From positions 2,542,001 to 2,606,000 of the forward strand of contig NZ_CP089746.1 in the NCBI RefSeq assembly GCF_029541745.1: a stretch of 64,000 bases of DNA. The letters are read 5' to 3'. This document shows positions 42,125-51,629 of this stretch, in pieces. A model generated the notes under the pieces. The model searched no databases, was not told the DNA's origin, and saw only the letters and a list, made by a program, of their open reading frames with translations. This DNA is from Streptomyces sp. LX-29. GTDB lineage: Bacteria > Actinomycetota > Actinomycetes > Streptomycetales > Streptomycetaceae. Both the position numbers and the translations under genes were made by a program. Each line of letters starts with the position of its first letter. The stretch's first letter is position 1.

Positions 42125-42198
42125 TAGCGGGGACAGGATTTGAACCTGCGACCTCTGGGTTATGAGCCCAGCGAGCTACCGAGCTGCTCCACCCCGCG
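42125..42198 (-). tRNA. Initiator tRNA-fMet (CAU), copy 2
   Basis: Identical over all 74 bases to the copy at 39316-39389, with the same initiator features. CCA not encoded. A -10-like TACGGT on the minus strand (42217-42212) precedes it. Confidence 0.95.
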
Positions 42199-42238
42199 CC
42201 GTTGTGTGTTTACCGTACCACGGCGCGGGATGGGGCCT

Positions 42239-45190
42239 TCAGCTCTCCTCTGACCTGCCCTTCTCCTCGGGCTTCTGGTCCTGTTGACCGTCCGAGCCGC
42301 CCTCCGGCTTCTGGTCCTGCTGCGCGTCCGCCGCCTTCTGGGCCTTGTCGGCGCGGTCCAGCGCCGCCTTCAGGTCCTTCTGGGCCTGCTCGTACGCGGA
42401 CCAGTCCGGGCCGCCCTCCGCCTGGAGCGCCTTCTGGCCCTCCTCGTACGCCTTCTGCGCGTCGTCCAGGGCCTGCTGCACCGACGGGTTGGTGGAGCCC
42501 GGCCGCGAGCTGTCGCCGCCCGGTGGCTCCTCACTCGGTGCGTCGGGTGCCTTGGTCTGGTCGAAGACGGCGTCCAGGGCTTCGCCCAGGGTGTTCTCGA
42601 ACTTCGTCTTGCCGTTGTACGAGACACCCACCCGCTTCAACAGCGGGTAGGCGTTGCGGCCTTGGGCGTAGACGGGCTCGATGTACAACATCCCGCCTTC
42701 GAGTGGCACGGTCAGCATGTTGCCGTAGGCGATGCTGGAGTCGGCGCCCTTGAGGTCGCGGACGAAAGTGGCCACCTTGTTCAGGCTGTTGAGCTTGTTC
42801 TGCACCTGCTCCGGGCCGTCCACGTCCTTGGTCACCCGCAACAGCCTTATCTTGCCGTAGTCCTTGCTGGCGGCATCGGCGTCGACCGCCATGAACGCCC
42901 CCAGGTTGGGGCGCCCGCTGGGGGTGAAGGTCGTCGTCAGCGAGAACTTCTGCTCGGTCTGCCCGGGCATCTTCATGCTCAGGTAGTACGGCGGGACGGC
43001 GCTGTCGCCACGGGTGGTGGTCGGGTCGTTCGGCACCTGCCAGGCGTCACTGCCGCTGTAGAACTGCGTCGGGTTGGTGACGTGGTAGCGGGTGAGCAGC
43101 TCACGCTGGACCTTGAACAGGTCCTGCGGGTAGCGCAGGTGCTCCATCAGGCTGTCGCTGATCTCGTCCTTGGACTTGACCGTGCCCGGGAACGCCTTCT
43201 TCCAGGTCTTGAGGACCGGGTCCTCGGTGTCCCACTCATAGAGGTCGACCGTGCCGTCGTAGGCGTCGACGGTCGCCTTCACCGAGTTGCGGATGTAGTT
43301 GACCTTGTTCTGCTGCGCGACCACCTCACGCTGCCCGTCGGTCAGCGAGTCGGCCGTGGTGTCCCCCAGCGTCGTGCGGGACGCGTACGGGTAGCCGTTG
43401 GTGGTGGTGTAGGCGTCGACGATCCACTGGATCCGGCCGTCGATCACCGCCGGGTAGGCGTCGCCGTCGATGGTCAGCCACGGGGCGACCGCCTCGACGC
43501 GCTCCTTGGGCGTGCGGTTGTAGAGGATCTTCGAACCCTTGCCGATGGCGCCCGAGTAGAGGATCTGCGGCTCGCCGAAGGTCAGCGCGTACGCCGCGCG
43601 GTTGACCGGGTTGGAGAGGTCGACCCCGCCCTTGCCCTTGAAGCTGGTGGTCTTCTCGCCGTTGGCCTCGTAGTCCAGCTCCTTCTGCGGACCGCCGACG
43701 ATCGAGTACTGCTCGGTCTTCTCGCCGTAGTAGATCCGCTGCTGGTACGTCTTCTGGTCACCCCTGGTCGGCAGCCCGGACTCGGTGAAGTTCGGGGAGC
43801 CGTTGGCGTCCGTGGAGGTGCCCTTGGCCGTGATCACGCCATAGCCGTGGGTGTAGGTGAAGTGGTCGTTGATCCAGTTGTGCTTCGGGATGCCCTTGAT
43901 GTTGAGCTCGCGCAGACCGACGACCGTGTCCTGGCCGTCGTAGCGGTCGACGTCCAGGGTCGCCGGGAACTGGTAGTACTTCCGCTTCTGCTCCAACTGC
44001 TGGAACGTCGGCGAGATGATGTTCGGGTCGAGCAGCCGGTAGCTGGCCGCGGACTCGGCGGCCGCGCGGAGCTTCGTCTTGTCGCCGCCCGTGCCCTGGC
44101 CGGCGTAGTCCTTCACCTCGGCGTCGTCGATGCCGTACGCCTTACGGGTGGCCTCGATGTTCTTCTGGATGTACGGCGCTTCCTTGGCCTGCTCGTTCGG
44201 CTGGACCTGGAACTTCTGCACGATCGCCGGGTACAGCCCGCCGATCAGCACCGCCGAGAGCACCATCAGCCCGAAGCCGATCACCGGCAGCTGCCAGGTG
44301 CGCCGCCACAGGGTCGCGAAGAACAGCCCCGCGCAGATCACCGCGATGCAGAACAGGATCGTCTTGGCCGGCAGATAGGCGTTGGCGTCCACATAGCGGA
44401 GCCCGGTCCAGCTGTCGGTGGCCTTGAAGTCGCTCTCCTTGACCGCCAGGCCGTACCGGTCGAGCCAGTACGCGACGGCCTTGAGGGCGACGAAGATGCC
44501 CAGCAGCACCGAGAGGTGGCCGGTGGCGGCCCCCGTCGCGCGGGAGCCGGGGCTGGTGATGCGCAGCCCGCCGTAGAGGTAGTGCACCAGGGCGGCGGCG
44601 ATCAGCGACAGCACCGCGGCGGCGAAGCCGAAGCTCAGCAGGAAGCGGTACCAGGGCAGGTCGAACGCGAAGAAGGACACGTCCTTGTGGAACTGGGGGT
44701 CCTTCTCGCCGAACTTGACGCCGTTGGCGTACAGCAGCCAGGTGCGCCACTGACCGGACGCGGACGCGCCGGCGATCAGGCCGACGATCGCGCTGACCGC
44801 CACCAGCACCCAGGTCTTGTAGGGCGCGATGCCCATGCGGTAGCGGTCCAGGTTCTGCTGCTCCAGCGACATCGCGCTCAGCGGCGGACGCAGCCGGTGG
44901 GCCAACCAGATGTTGAAGCCCACGGCCAGCGCCATCAGCAGGCCGAAGACCGCGAACAAGCCGATCTTGGTCCACAGGGTGGTGGTGAAGACCGACGAGT
45001 AGTGGACCGAGCGATACCACAGCCAGTCCGTCCAGAACCCGGCGAACATGACGAAGAGCATCGCCAGCACGGCCAGCACACCCAGGGTCAGGAGCAAGGT
45101 CCGGACGCGCCGGGACGGTCGGCCGACTCTGATCCGTGGCCCCGTGGGGCCTCCGCCGCGGTCCGGCATCTGGAAAGCCAAGGTGCGCAC
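42239..45190 (-). CDS. UPF0182 family large membrane protein
   Basis: A 983-residue protein. Seven hydrophobic helices occupy about 30-330, then a large hydrophilic, presumably extracellular domain (about 350-890) follows. A charged tail of Asp, Gln, Lys and Pro repeats ends it ([18 protein letters not shown]). The family is found throughout actinobacteria (Rv3193c in M. tuberculosis) and some cyanobacteria; its role is unknown. Starts: GTG 45190 or, seven codons later, ATG 45169 ([10 protein letters not shown]). The tail contains repeated QDQKPE units. It precedes the PDZ protease gene, a conserved order. Confidence 0.93.
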   Translation of the reverse strand: MRTLAFQMPDRGGGPTGPRIRVGRPSRRVRTLLLTLGVLAVLAMLFVMFAGFWTDWLWYRSVHYSSVFTTTLWTKIGLFAVFGLLMALAVGFNIWLAHRLRPPLSAMSLEQQNLDRYRMGIAPYKTWVLVAVSAIVGLIAGASASGQWRTWLLYANGVKFGEKDPQFHKDVSFFAFDLPWYRFLLSFGFAAAVLSLIAAALVHYLYGGLRITSPGSRATGAATGHLSVLLGIFVALKAVAYWLDRYGLAVKESDFKATDSWTGLRYVDANAYLPAKTILFCIAVICAGLFFATLWRRTWQLPVIGFGLMVLSAVLIGGLYPAIVQKFQVQPNEQAKEAPYIQKNIEATRKAYGIDDAEVKDYAGQGTGGDKTKLRAAAESAASYRLLDPNIISPTFQQLEQKRKYYQFPATLDVDRYDGQDTVVGLRELNIKGIPKHNWINDHFTYTHGYGVITAKGTSTDANGSPNFTESGLPTRGDQKTYQQRIYYGEKTEQYSIVGGPQKELDYEANGEKTTSFKGKGGVDLSNPVNRAAYALTFGEPQILYSGAIGKGSKILYNRTPKERVEAVAPWLTIDGDAYPAVIDGRIQWIVDAYTTTNGYPYASRTTLGDTTADSLTDGQREVVAQQNKVNYIRNSVKATVDAYDGTVDLYEWDTEDPVLKTWKKAFPGTVKSKDEISDSLMEHLRYPQDLFKVQRELLTRYHVTNPTQFYSGSDAWQVPNDPTTTRGDSAVPPYYLSMKMPGQTEQKFSLTTTFTPSGRPNLGAFMAVDADAASKDYGKIRLLRVTKDVDGPEQVQNKLNSLNKVATFVRDLKGADSSIAYGNMLTVPLEGGMLYIEPVYAQGRNAYPLLKRVGVSYNGKTKFENTLGEALDAVFDQTKAPDAPSEEPPGGDSSRPGSTNPSVQQALDDAQKAYEEGQKALQAEGGPDWSAYEQAQKDLKAALDRADKAQKAADAQQDQKPEGGSDGQQDQKPEEKGRSEES

Positions 45191-45315
45191 CTCGAAGATT
45201 CGATGTCGATAGAGCTCAGTCGAGCGAGACCCGAGATAGTAGGGCCCACTGGTGCAACTTACTCAGGCTTTACCCAGTTCCCGTTTTCGGGTCCGATCAA
45301 GGCACGATATTGAGC

Positions 45316-45924
45316 ATGTCCAACCTTCCCGACCCCGCGGCATCCTCCGATGCCTCCCCCGAGTCCGCCGCCGGCTCGACGCCGATGGCCGCGAGCCCGC
45401 TGACCCGTGCCGTGCTGGAGATCGACGACTACGCCTCCGGCCTGGGCTGGGACCAGCCCGCCCGGCTCTTCGCGCTCGTCGACACCGCCCGGCTGCGCGC
45501 GCAGGAACCCGCGCTCGCCGCCCAGCTCGGCCTGGACGAGGAGGCGGCCGGCCAGAGCCCCGCCGGCTCGCTCACCCCGATCGAACAGGACGAGTTGCCC
45601 GCCGGCGCCCAGCTGGACGAGTTCCTCGCCACCATCGCCTGGCCCGACGCGGTCGTCGGCTGCGCCCTGACCGTGGAGCGGCTGATGCTGCCGCCGGCCG
45701 CCGAGGGCTCGATGCCCGAGGGCCTGAACCAGAAGCAGCTGGCCCGCTGGGTCGCCAAGCACCCGGAGCGCAAGGAGGTCCGCATGACGGTCGCGGTGCT
45801 GCGCGACGGGACCCGCGAGTCGGCCGTGCGGCTGCGGGAGAAGGACTCGCCGACCGAGGTGCTCACCGGACCGGACCTGGTGCCGGGGCTGGCCGAGGCG
45901 CTGTCGGCGACGTTCGAGGAGTAG
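45316..45924 (+). CDS. PPA1309 family protein
   Basis: A 202-residue soluble acidic protein. The conserved parts are LTRAVLEIDDYASGLGWDQPARLFALVDTARL, WPDAVVGCALTVERLMLPP and VRMTVAVLRDGTRESAVRLR, which define the actinobacterial PPA1309 family of unknown function. ATG 45316 has no ribosome site but follows CACGATATT, suggesting a leaderless mRNA. The N-terminal 28 residues are low complexity. Divergent from the UPF0182 gene, as in other actinobacteria. Confidence 0.9.
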   Translation: MSNLPDPAASSDASPESAAGSTPMAASPLTRAVLEIDDYASGLGWDQPARLFALVDTARLRAQEPALAAQLGLDEEAAGQSPAGSLTPIEQDELPAGAQLDEFLATIAWPDAVVGCALTVERLMLPPAAEGSMPEGLNQKQLARWVAKHPERKEVRMTVAVLRDGTRESAVRLREKDSPTEVLTGPDLVPGLAEALSATFEE

Positions 45925-45939
45925 CCGGCCGGCGTGCGA

Positions 45940-45980
45940 CGGGCTGACGCGGCGGGTTGACGGCCGGCCGCGTCAGCCCG
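45940..45980. terminator. Terminator between PPA1309 and PDZ-protease genes
   Basis: Perfect 14-bp stem CGGGCTGACGCGGC (45940-45953) with GCCGCGTCAGCCCG (45967-45980), 13-base loop, between convergent genes. Confidence 0.8.
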
Positions 45981-46048
45981 CGGGGCTGTTTCCCCCGGCC
46001 GCCGCGGTGGGGCTGTCTCCCACGGGCCGCCGCGGGGGGCTCAGGGGC

Positions 46049-47143
46049 TCAGTCCGTGGTGCAGCTGGGGAGCTTCTCGGTGTCGCCCTCGCTGATGTTC
46101 CGCAGGGCCTCCACCGCGTCGTCGATGGTGTCCACCTTCACCAGGGTGAGGCCGTCGGGGGTGTCCCTGGCCGCCGCCGCGCAGTTGTCCTCGGGGGTCA
46201 GGAAGTACTCGGCGCCCTTGCTCCGCGCGCCCACGGTCTTCATCTCGACGCCGCCGATCGGGCCGACCTTGCCGTCCGGGTCGATGGTGCCGGTGCCCGC
46301 GATGAACTTGCCACCGGTCAGGTCCTCCGGCGTGAGCTTGTCGACGATGCCGAGCGCGAACATCAGACCGGCGCTGGGGCCGCCGACGTCCGCCAGCTTG
46401 ATGTCGATGCGGAACGGCAGCGTGTAGTCGACCCCGGGGGCGATGCCGACTATCGCGCGGTCGTCACGGTCGTCCTTGGCGGTGGTGAGAGTGACCGAAA
46501 CCGCGTCCTTGGCGTTCGGCTCCTTGCCGTTCTTCCGCGCCTCGGCGGCCGCCTTGGCCGGGATCACGGAGACGACCACCTTCTCGCCGGGCTTGTGCTC
46601 CGCGATCAGCTTGGCGACCTCGTCGCGCTGCCGCACCGGCTTCCCGTCGACCGCCTTGATCAGGTCACCGGCGTGCAGCTTGCCCTCGGCGGGGGTGCCC
46701 TTGAACACGGACTGCACCACCACGTGCTCGGCGACCTTGATCTTCAGCTGCCGCAGCGCCGCGACCTTGGCGCTGTCCTGGGACTGGGTGAACTCCTCGG
46801 CGTTCTCCTGGTCCACCTGCTCCGCGGTCTTGTTCTTCGGGTAGATGGTGTCGCGCGGGACCACCAGGTCCTCGTCCGATGTCCATCCGTAGAGCGCCTC
46901 GAAGAGGTTCATCTTGTAGTCGGCGCCGGTCACCCGGACCGTCGTCATGTTGAGGTTGCCCCGCGACTCGTACGTCTTGCGCCCGTTGATCTGGAGCACC
47001 CGCTCGCCGTCGTGCTCACCCAGGGTGTCGTACGTGGGCCCGGGCGACATCTCCGCGTACGGCACGGGGATCAGCAGCCCCGCGCAGAGCAGCGCGATCA
47101 GCATCAGAAGGGAAGCGAGCATCGTCGCGGTGCGGCGTGGCAT
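46049..47143 (-). CDS. YlbL-type membrane-anchored PDZ/Lon-like serine protease
   Basis: A 364-residue protein. An N-terminal anchor helix (about 8-28, LASLLMLIALLCAGLLI) is followed by a PDZ domain (KVAEHVVVQSVFKGTPAEGKLHAGDLIKAVDGKPV) and a Lon-type proteolytic domain. The catalytic Ser is in GGPSAGLMFALG and the Lys in GPIGGVEMKTVGA. It faces outward. The start is ATG 47143; the -10-like TACTGT (plus strand ACAGTA 47150-47155) ends 6 nt before it, so the mRNA is likely leaderless. The mycobacterial homologue is Rv3194c. Targets are unknown. Confidence 0.93.
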   Translation of the reverse strand: MPRRTATMLASLLMLIALLCAGLLIPVPYAEMSPGPTYDTLGEHDGERVLQINGRKTYESRGNLNMTTVRVTGADYKMNLFEALYGWTSDEDLVVPRDTIYPKNKTAEQVDQENAEEFTQSQDSAKVAALRQLKIKVAEHVVVQSVFKGTPAEGKLHAGDLIKAVDGKPVRQRDEVAKLIAEHKPGEKVVVSVIPAKAAAEARKNGKEPNAKDAVSVTLTTAKDDRDDRAIVGIAPGVDYTLPFRIDIKLADVGGPSAGLMFALGIVDKLTPEDLTGGKFIAGTGTIDPDGKVGPIGGVEMKTVGARSKGAEYFLTPEDNCAAAARDTPDGLTLVKVDTIDDAVEALRNISEGDTEKLPSCTTD

Positions 47144-47275
47144 GGAACGACAGTACGGGACGGGCATGACGGTCCACCTTCGGGGCCGGTCCGTCCGGGG
47201 CCCCCGGGGCAGGGGCGGCGGCGGGTGCCGGCCGCGCGGGGCGTGGCCCGTGGAGCCGCCGGCTGAGACGGCGCT

Positions 47276-47446
47276 TCAGAGGGCGTCGGAACCCGAGTGC
47301 GTCCGCTGCATCGCCTCGCGGAACCGCTCATAGCCGGCCAGCTCGGCACCGTCCCCGGTCTTCCGGTTGCGCGTGGCCCAGCTCGCGTACACCACGGCGA
47401 TCCCCGCGGCCGCGACCGGAATGAGCAACCAGAGAAGCGCAGCCAC
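47276..47446 (-). CDS. Small membrane protein, about 56 residues
   Basis: A short gene not obvious by length. GTG 47446, with GGGAGG 5 nt upstream, starts VAALLWLLIPVAAAGIAVVY, a single hydrophobic helix, followed by a charged tail ASWATRNRKTGDGAELAGY and RFREAMQRTHSGSDAL. Codon use is typical Streptomyces. The helix-plus-Arg-rich-tail pattern is of a kind often conserved among streptomycetes. It lies 132 nt upstream of the PDZ protease gene on the same strand. Function unknown. Confidence 0.75.
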   Translation of the reverse strand: MAALLWLLIPVAAAGIAVVYASWATRNRKTGDGAELAGYERFREAMQRTHSGSDAL

Positions 47447-47676
47447 AGCGGCCTCCCGACCCCTTACCCAAGAGCTCCTGACAGATGAGCAGATTAATCC
47501 TCCGCCAGCTCAACGCTCACGCCAGGGTACGTGTTACGCAACCGCACGCCGCGCCCCCGCTCCCCCACCGGTGACACCCCTCGGAAACGCCCCACGCAGG
47601 GGCACGGAACCGCCCCTCAAGAAGGCACTACCACAACGAGGCGCTACGCGCGACCCGCACCCCTCCTCACGAGGCG

Positions 47677-48141
47677 CTACGCGTCGACGCCCACCCATTC
47701 CTCTGTGCCGTCCGAGAACTGCTGGTGCTTCCAGATCGGGACCTCGCGCTTGAGGTCGTCGATCAGGCGGCGGCAGGCCGCGAACGCCTCCGCGCGGTGC
47801 GGGCAGGAGACCGCCACCACGACCGCCAGATCGCCGATGGTGAGATCGCCGACCCGGTGGACGGCGGCCAGCGCGCGCACCGGGAAGTCGGCCGCCACCT
47901 TCTCGGCGACGCGGCGCAGCTCGGCCTCGGCCGTGGGATGGGCGGAGTAGCCGAGCCCGGCGACCCCGGCGCCGCCGTCGTGGTCACGCACGGTCCCGAC
48001 GAAGAGCGCGGTACCGCCCGCGGCGGCGTCACCGACCGCCCCGAAGACCTCGTCCACCGACAGCGGGGTGTCACGGATCGCGAGGAGCCGTATCGGGTCG
48101 TCTGCCGCCCGCTCACCGGGGTGGTCGTACGTGTGTGCCAT
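47677..48141 (-). CDS. moaE: Molybdopterin synthase catalytic subunit
   Basis: A 154-residue MoaE that converts precursor Z to molybdopterin using sulfur from MoaD. Conserved features: GTALFVGTVRDHD, LGYSAHPTAEAELRRVAEKV, VAVSCPHRAEAFAACRRLID, and the active-site Lys in REVPIWKHQ. No moaD is adjacent, so it is supplied from another locus. ATG 48141 (MAHTYDHPGE) is chosen; ATG 48150 three codons earlier is an alternative. Confidence 0.94.
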   Translation of the reverse strand: MAHTYDHPGERAADDPIRLLAIRDTPLSVDEVFGAVGDAAAGGTALFVGTVRDHDGGAGVAGLGYSAHPTAEAELRRVAEKVAADFPVRALAAVHRVGDLTIGDLAVVVAVSCPHRAEAFAACRRLIDDLKREVPIWKHQQFSDGTEEWVGVDA

Positions 48142-48270
48142 GGGGTCCATCGTGCCGCACCCGCTCTCGCGATCGGAATACCGTATTGCGGAAACCGACT
48201 TCCACCGTTTGCCCCCGGGACGGGCTCGCGACGCGGAGAGGGGCTCGTGGACCAGACGCGGGCCCGCGGA

Positions 48271-49380
48271 TCAGATGCGGCGGCGTGCCTTACGGGCCCG
48301 GCGCACCAGCGCCGCGGTGCCCAGCAGCGCGACGGTCGCCCCGGCGGCCCCCGCGGCGGTGGCGTCCTTGCGACCCAGCCGGCGACCGGCGACCGTGTGA
48401 CGTCCGGAGACCTCCTCCAGCAGCTCGGCGAGGACCTCCTCGTTCGTCCACTTGGGCCGCCAGCCCGCCGCGTGCAGCCGGCTGCCGCTGACCGCCCAGG
48501 GGTGCATGGTGTACGCGAGGTCGCCGGCCGGGGACGGGGTCAGCCCGAGCCGGTGCAGCCGGGAGGCGGCCCCCAGCGCGACGGCCGACGGCAGCTCCAT
48601 GCGCCGGATGCCGGAGAGCTCCTCGACCTCCTCCTGCTCCAGCCAGCCGTCGCAGGCCACCGCCAGCTCGCCCTCGACCTTCTCCAGCGCCGCGTACTCC
48701 AGGGCGCTGACCAGGTCCTCCACATGGCAGAACTGCCAGGTGGGACGGGATCCGGCGACGACCAGCAGGCGCGGGGACTCGAAGTAGCGGGTGAGCGCGG
48801 TGTCCGTGCCGCCGACGAGGATCGCCGGACGGAGGATGGTGACGTTCAACCCTGGGTGCGCACGCGGTGCGCGGCGTCCCAGATGTTCTATCTCCAGCAG
48901 ATCCCCCACGCCGGTGGCCTCGGCGGTGGCACGCAGCTCGGCGTCCTCGGCGAGCGGAACATCGTTGTCGGCCAGCGCGCCGTAGACCATCGCCGAGGTG
49001 CACAGCACCACCCGGCGCACCCCGGCGGCCGCGGCGGCCGTCAGCACCGTCTGGGTGCCGCGCACGTTGTACGCGGTCCGCGCGGCCGCGTCGGTCCCCA
49101 GGTCCAGGTCGACGGCGAGGTGGACCACCACGTCGGCGCCGCGCAGCTTGTCCGCGATGGCCGGGTCGCGCACGTCCAGGACGTGCCAGTGGGCGGTGAT
49201 CGCCTCACCGCGCCGCTCGTCGATGGCCAGGACCTGCTTGACCTCCGCGGACTCGGCGAGCCGCTGCGTCAGCAGCGCTCCGACCCCGGACGCGGCACCG
49301 GTCACCGCCACGACGGGACGGCGGGCGGCGTGGGCCGTATCGTTTCGCGCTGCGCGAACTTCTCGGTCTGGGGAACTCAC
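48271..49380 (-). CDS. NAD-dependent epimerase/dehydratase (extended SDR) with C-terminal helix
   Basis: A 369-residue extended SDR protein. The cofactor loop is VAVTGAASGVGALLTQRL near residue 24; the catalytic region is CTSAMVYG with Ser/Tyr in an atypical order and no clear YxxxK, so the reaction is uncertain. After about 330 there is a short hydrophobic segment (AAGAAGATVALLGTAALV) and a basic end KARRRI, suggesting membrane attachment. GTG 49380 follows GGAG 8 nt upstream; upstream in-frame sequence is antisense to the divergent gene. Substrate unknown. Confidence 0.85.
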   Translation of the reverse strand: MSSPDREVRAARNDTAHAARRPVVAVTGAASGVGALLTQRLAESAEVKQVLAIDERRGEAITAHWHVLDVRDPAIADKLRGADVVVHLAVDLDLGTDAAARTAYNVRGTQTVLTAAAAAGVRRVVLCTSAMVYGALADNDVPLAEDAELRATAEATGVGDLLEIEHLGRRAPRAHPGLNVTILRPAILVGGTDTALTRYFESPRLLVVAGSRPTWQFCHVEDLVSALEYAALEKVEGELAVACDGWLEQEEVEELSGIRRMELPSAVALGAASRLHRLGLTPSPAGDLAYTMHPWAVSGSRLHAAGWRPKWTNEEVLAELLEEVSGRHTVAGRRLGRKDATAAGAAGATVALLGTAALVRRARKARRRI

Positions 49381-49569
49381 CGGGCGACTCCAGCGGTTGT
49401 CTTCAGTACACACGCGATGACGCGTACGTACGAGGTGACGTCCATCCTGCCGCAGGCCATGGATCGGCGGAGCACCGAGCCCGGAAACCGGCGAGGTGTC
49501 TACGCTGGGTGGTGATGTCGGGCATTCGCCGCCGGCCGGAGCCGGCGGCCCTACGAGCCGAGGAACCCC

Positions 49570-51018
49570 GTGAGTGACACCCCATTCGGATTCGGCCTTC
49601 CGCCGGAGGAGCCGGAGGACGGCGACAACGGTAAGAAGAAGGACGGCCAGAGCGGCGGCCCGAGCCCGCAGAATCCGTTCGGGTTCGGCGCCGGCGGTGC
49701 CGGCGGCGCGGACAACCCCTTCGCCGCGATGTTCGGCTCGCTGAACCCCGGCGACCTGGGCGCCGCCTTCCAGCAGCTGGGCCAGATGCTCTCCTACGAG
49801 GGCGGCCCGGTGAACTGGGACATGGCCAAGGACATCGCACGGCAGACGGTCGCCCAGGGCACCGCCGACGGCTCCAAGGACGCCAGCGTCGGCGCCGCCG
49901 AGCGCTCCGCGGTCGAGGAGGCCGTGCGCCTCGCCGACCTGTGGCTGGACGGGGTGACCTCGCTGCCGTCCGGCTCCGGCACGGCGGTGGCCTGGAGCCG
50001 CGCGGAGTGGATCGAGGCGACGCTGCCGGTCTGGAAGGACCTGGTGGACCCGGTCGCGGAGCGGGTCGGCTCGGCCATGGGCGATGTGCTGCCCGAGGAG
50101 ATGCAGGCCATGGCGGGCCCGCTGCTCGGCATGATGCGGTCCATGGGCGGCGCGATGTTCGGCAGCCAGATCGGGCAGGCGCTGGGCGTGCTGGCCGGCG
50201 AGGTGGTCGGCTCCACGGACGTCGGGCTGCCGCTGGGCCCGGCCGGCAAGGCGGCCCTGCTGCCGGTGAACATCGCCGCCTTCGGGTCCGGCCTGGGCAT
50301 CCCCGAGGACCAGGTGCGGCTCTATCTGGCGCTGCGCGAGGCCGCCCACCAGCGGCTCTTCGCCCATGTGCCGTGGCTGCGCTCGCATCTGTTCGGCGCC
50401 GTCGAGGGCTACGCGCGCGGGATCAAGGTCGACACCGCCAAGCTGGAGGACGCGGTCGGCCAGCTCGACCCGACCCACCCCGAGCAGCTCCAGGAGGCGC
50501 TGCAGCAGGGCATGTTCCAGCCGGAGGACACCCCGGAGCAGAAGGCGGCCCTGGCGCGCCTGGAGACCGCCCTGGCGCTGGTGGAGGGCTGGGTCGACGC
50601 GGTGGTCCACGCGGCCGCCGCCCCGCACCTGCCCGCCGCCGACGCGCTGCGCGAGACGCTGCGCCGTCGCCGGGCCACCGGTGGCCCCGCCGAGCAGACC
50701 TTCGCCACGCTGATCGGCCTGGAGCTGCGGCCGCGGCGGCTGCGTGACGCCTCCCGGCTGTGGGCCTCGCTGACCGACGCCCGCGGCATGGAGGGGCGCG
50801 ACGGGCTCTGGGAGCACCCGGACATGCTGCCGACCGCCCAGGACCTCGACGACCCGGACGGCTTCGTCCACCGCGAGCATCTGGACTTCTCCGAGCTGGA
50901 CAAGATGCTCGGCGAGGCGGCCCAGAGCGGCGGCATGGCCAAGCCGGCCGCCGACGACTCGGACACCCGTGGCGCCCAGGGCGAGGGCGGGGACGACAAG
51001 GGCGACGACGCCCGGTGA
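49570..51018 (+). CDS. DUF2342 zincin-like protein (zinc-dependent metalloprotease family)
   Basis: A 482-residue protein. After a Gly/Pro-rich N-terminus (FGFGLPPEEPEDGDNGKKK) the conserved core includes NWDMAKDIARQ, ADLWLDGVTSLP, GSQIGQALGVLAGEVVGSTDVGLPL and YLALREAAHQRLFAHVPWL. The family is annotated as zinc-dependent metalloprotease, but only EAAHQ is visible and no HExxH, so catalysis is unproven here. The C-terminal 40 residues are disordered. GTG 49570 has AGGA 6 nt upstream. It overlaps the NUDIX gene by four bases (GTGA). Rv3195 of M. tuberculosis is the counterpart, in the same gene neighbourhood. Confidence 0.9.
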   Translation: MSDTPFGFGLPPEEPEDGDNGKKKDGQSGGPSPQNPFGFGAGGAGGADNPFAAMFGSLNPGDLGAAFQQLGQMLSYEGGPVNWDMAKDIARQTVAQGTADGSKDASVGAAERSAVEEAVRLADLWLDGVTSLPSGSGTAVAWSRAEWIEATLPVWKDLVDPVAERVGSAMGDVLPEEMQAMAGPLLGMMRSMGGAMFGSQIGQALGVLAGEVVGSTDVGLPLGPAGKAALLPVNIAAFGSGLGIPEDQVRLYLALREAAHQRLFAHVPWLRSHLFGAVEGYARGIKVDTAKLEDAVGQLDPTHPEQLQEALQQGMFQPEDTPEQKAALARLETALALVEGWVDAVVHAAAAPHLPAADALRETLRRRRATGGPAEQTFATLIGLELRPRRLRDASRLWASLTDARGMEGRDGLWEHPDMLPTAQDLDDPDGFVHREHLDFSELDKMLGEAAQSGGMAKPAADDSDTRGAQGEGGDDKGDDAR

Positions 51019-51536
51019 GCCTGCACGAAGACGCCGCCCTCGTGCTCCGTGGGTACCCGGGCCAGCCGCAGCTGCGCGAGCTCTACCTGGACCACCTGGC
51101 CGGCCACGCGGACGGGATGTGGAAGGCCTGTGAGGCGGGGCACATCACCGCCAGCGCGCTGGTGATCGACCCCTCGCGCGGGCGGGTGCTCCTCACCCTG
51201 CACCGCAAGCTGCGCATGTGGCTCCAGATGGGCGGGCACTGCGAGCCCGGCGACACCACCCTGGCGGACGCGGCGCTGCGCGAGGCCACCGAGGAGTCGG
51301 GCATCCAGGGGCTCTCCCTGCTGCCCGTCGGGCCGGTGCGGCTGGACCGCCACCCCATCCCGGCGCCCTGCAACTGGCACCTGGACGTGCAGTACGCGGC
51401 GGTGGCGCCGCCCGGCGCCGCCGAGGCGATCAGCGATGAGTCCCTCGACCTGCGCTGGTTCGACTACGACGAGGTGGCGGGCGTGGCCGACACATCGGTC
51501 GTGCTGCTGACCGAGGCGGCGCGCGCGGCGCTGTAG
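51015..51536 (+). CDS. NUDIX hydrolase
   Basis: A 173-residue hydrolase of nucleoside-diphosphate-linked compounds. The Nudix box is GGHCEPGDTTLADAALREATEESGI (REATEESG catalytic helix), near residues 75-100. An N-terminal helical region of about 40 residues precedes it. GTG 51015 overlaps the stop of the DUF2342 gene, so translation is coupled. The substrate cannot be told. Confidence 0.93.
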   Translation: MSLHEDAALVLRGYPGQPQLRELYLDHLAGHADGMWKACEAGHITASALVIDPSRGRVLLTLHRKLRMWLQMGGHCEPGDTTLADAALREATEESGIQGLSLLPVGPVRLDRHPIPAPCNWHLDVQYAAVAPPGAAEAISDESLDLRWFDYDEVAGVADTSVVLLTEAARAAL

Positions 51537-51565
51537 CGGCGCCGGACACCGCCCGCCCAGGGCAT

Positions 51566-51604
51566 GCGTAAGGGGCGGCCTCCTAGGGAGGCCGCCCCTT
51601 ACGC
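51566..51604. terminator. Bidirectional terminator after NUDIX gene
   Basis: Perfect 18-bp stem, arms 51566-51583 (core GCGTAAGGGGCGGCCTCC) and 51587-51604, with a three-base loop. It ends with CCCCTTACGC and lies between convergent genes. Confidence 0.88.
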
Positions 51605-51629
51605 GTACGCCTCGGGCGCTGTGGAGCGG

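Noticed and set aside
42284..45313. 1009-codon open frame on the plus strand
   Set aside because: Antisense to the UPF0182 gene, with repetitive Val/Leu/Gly/Arg composition and no motif.
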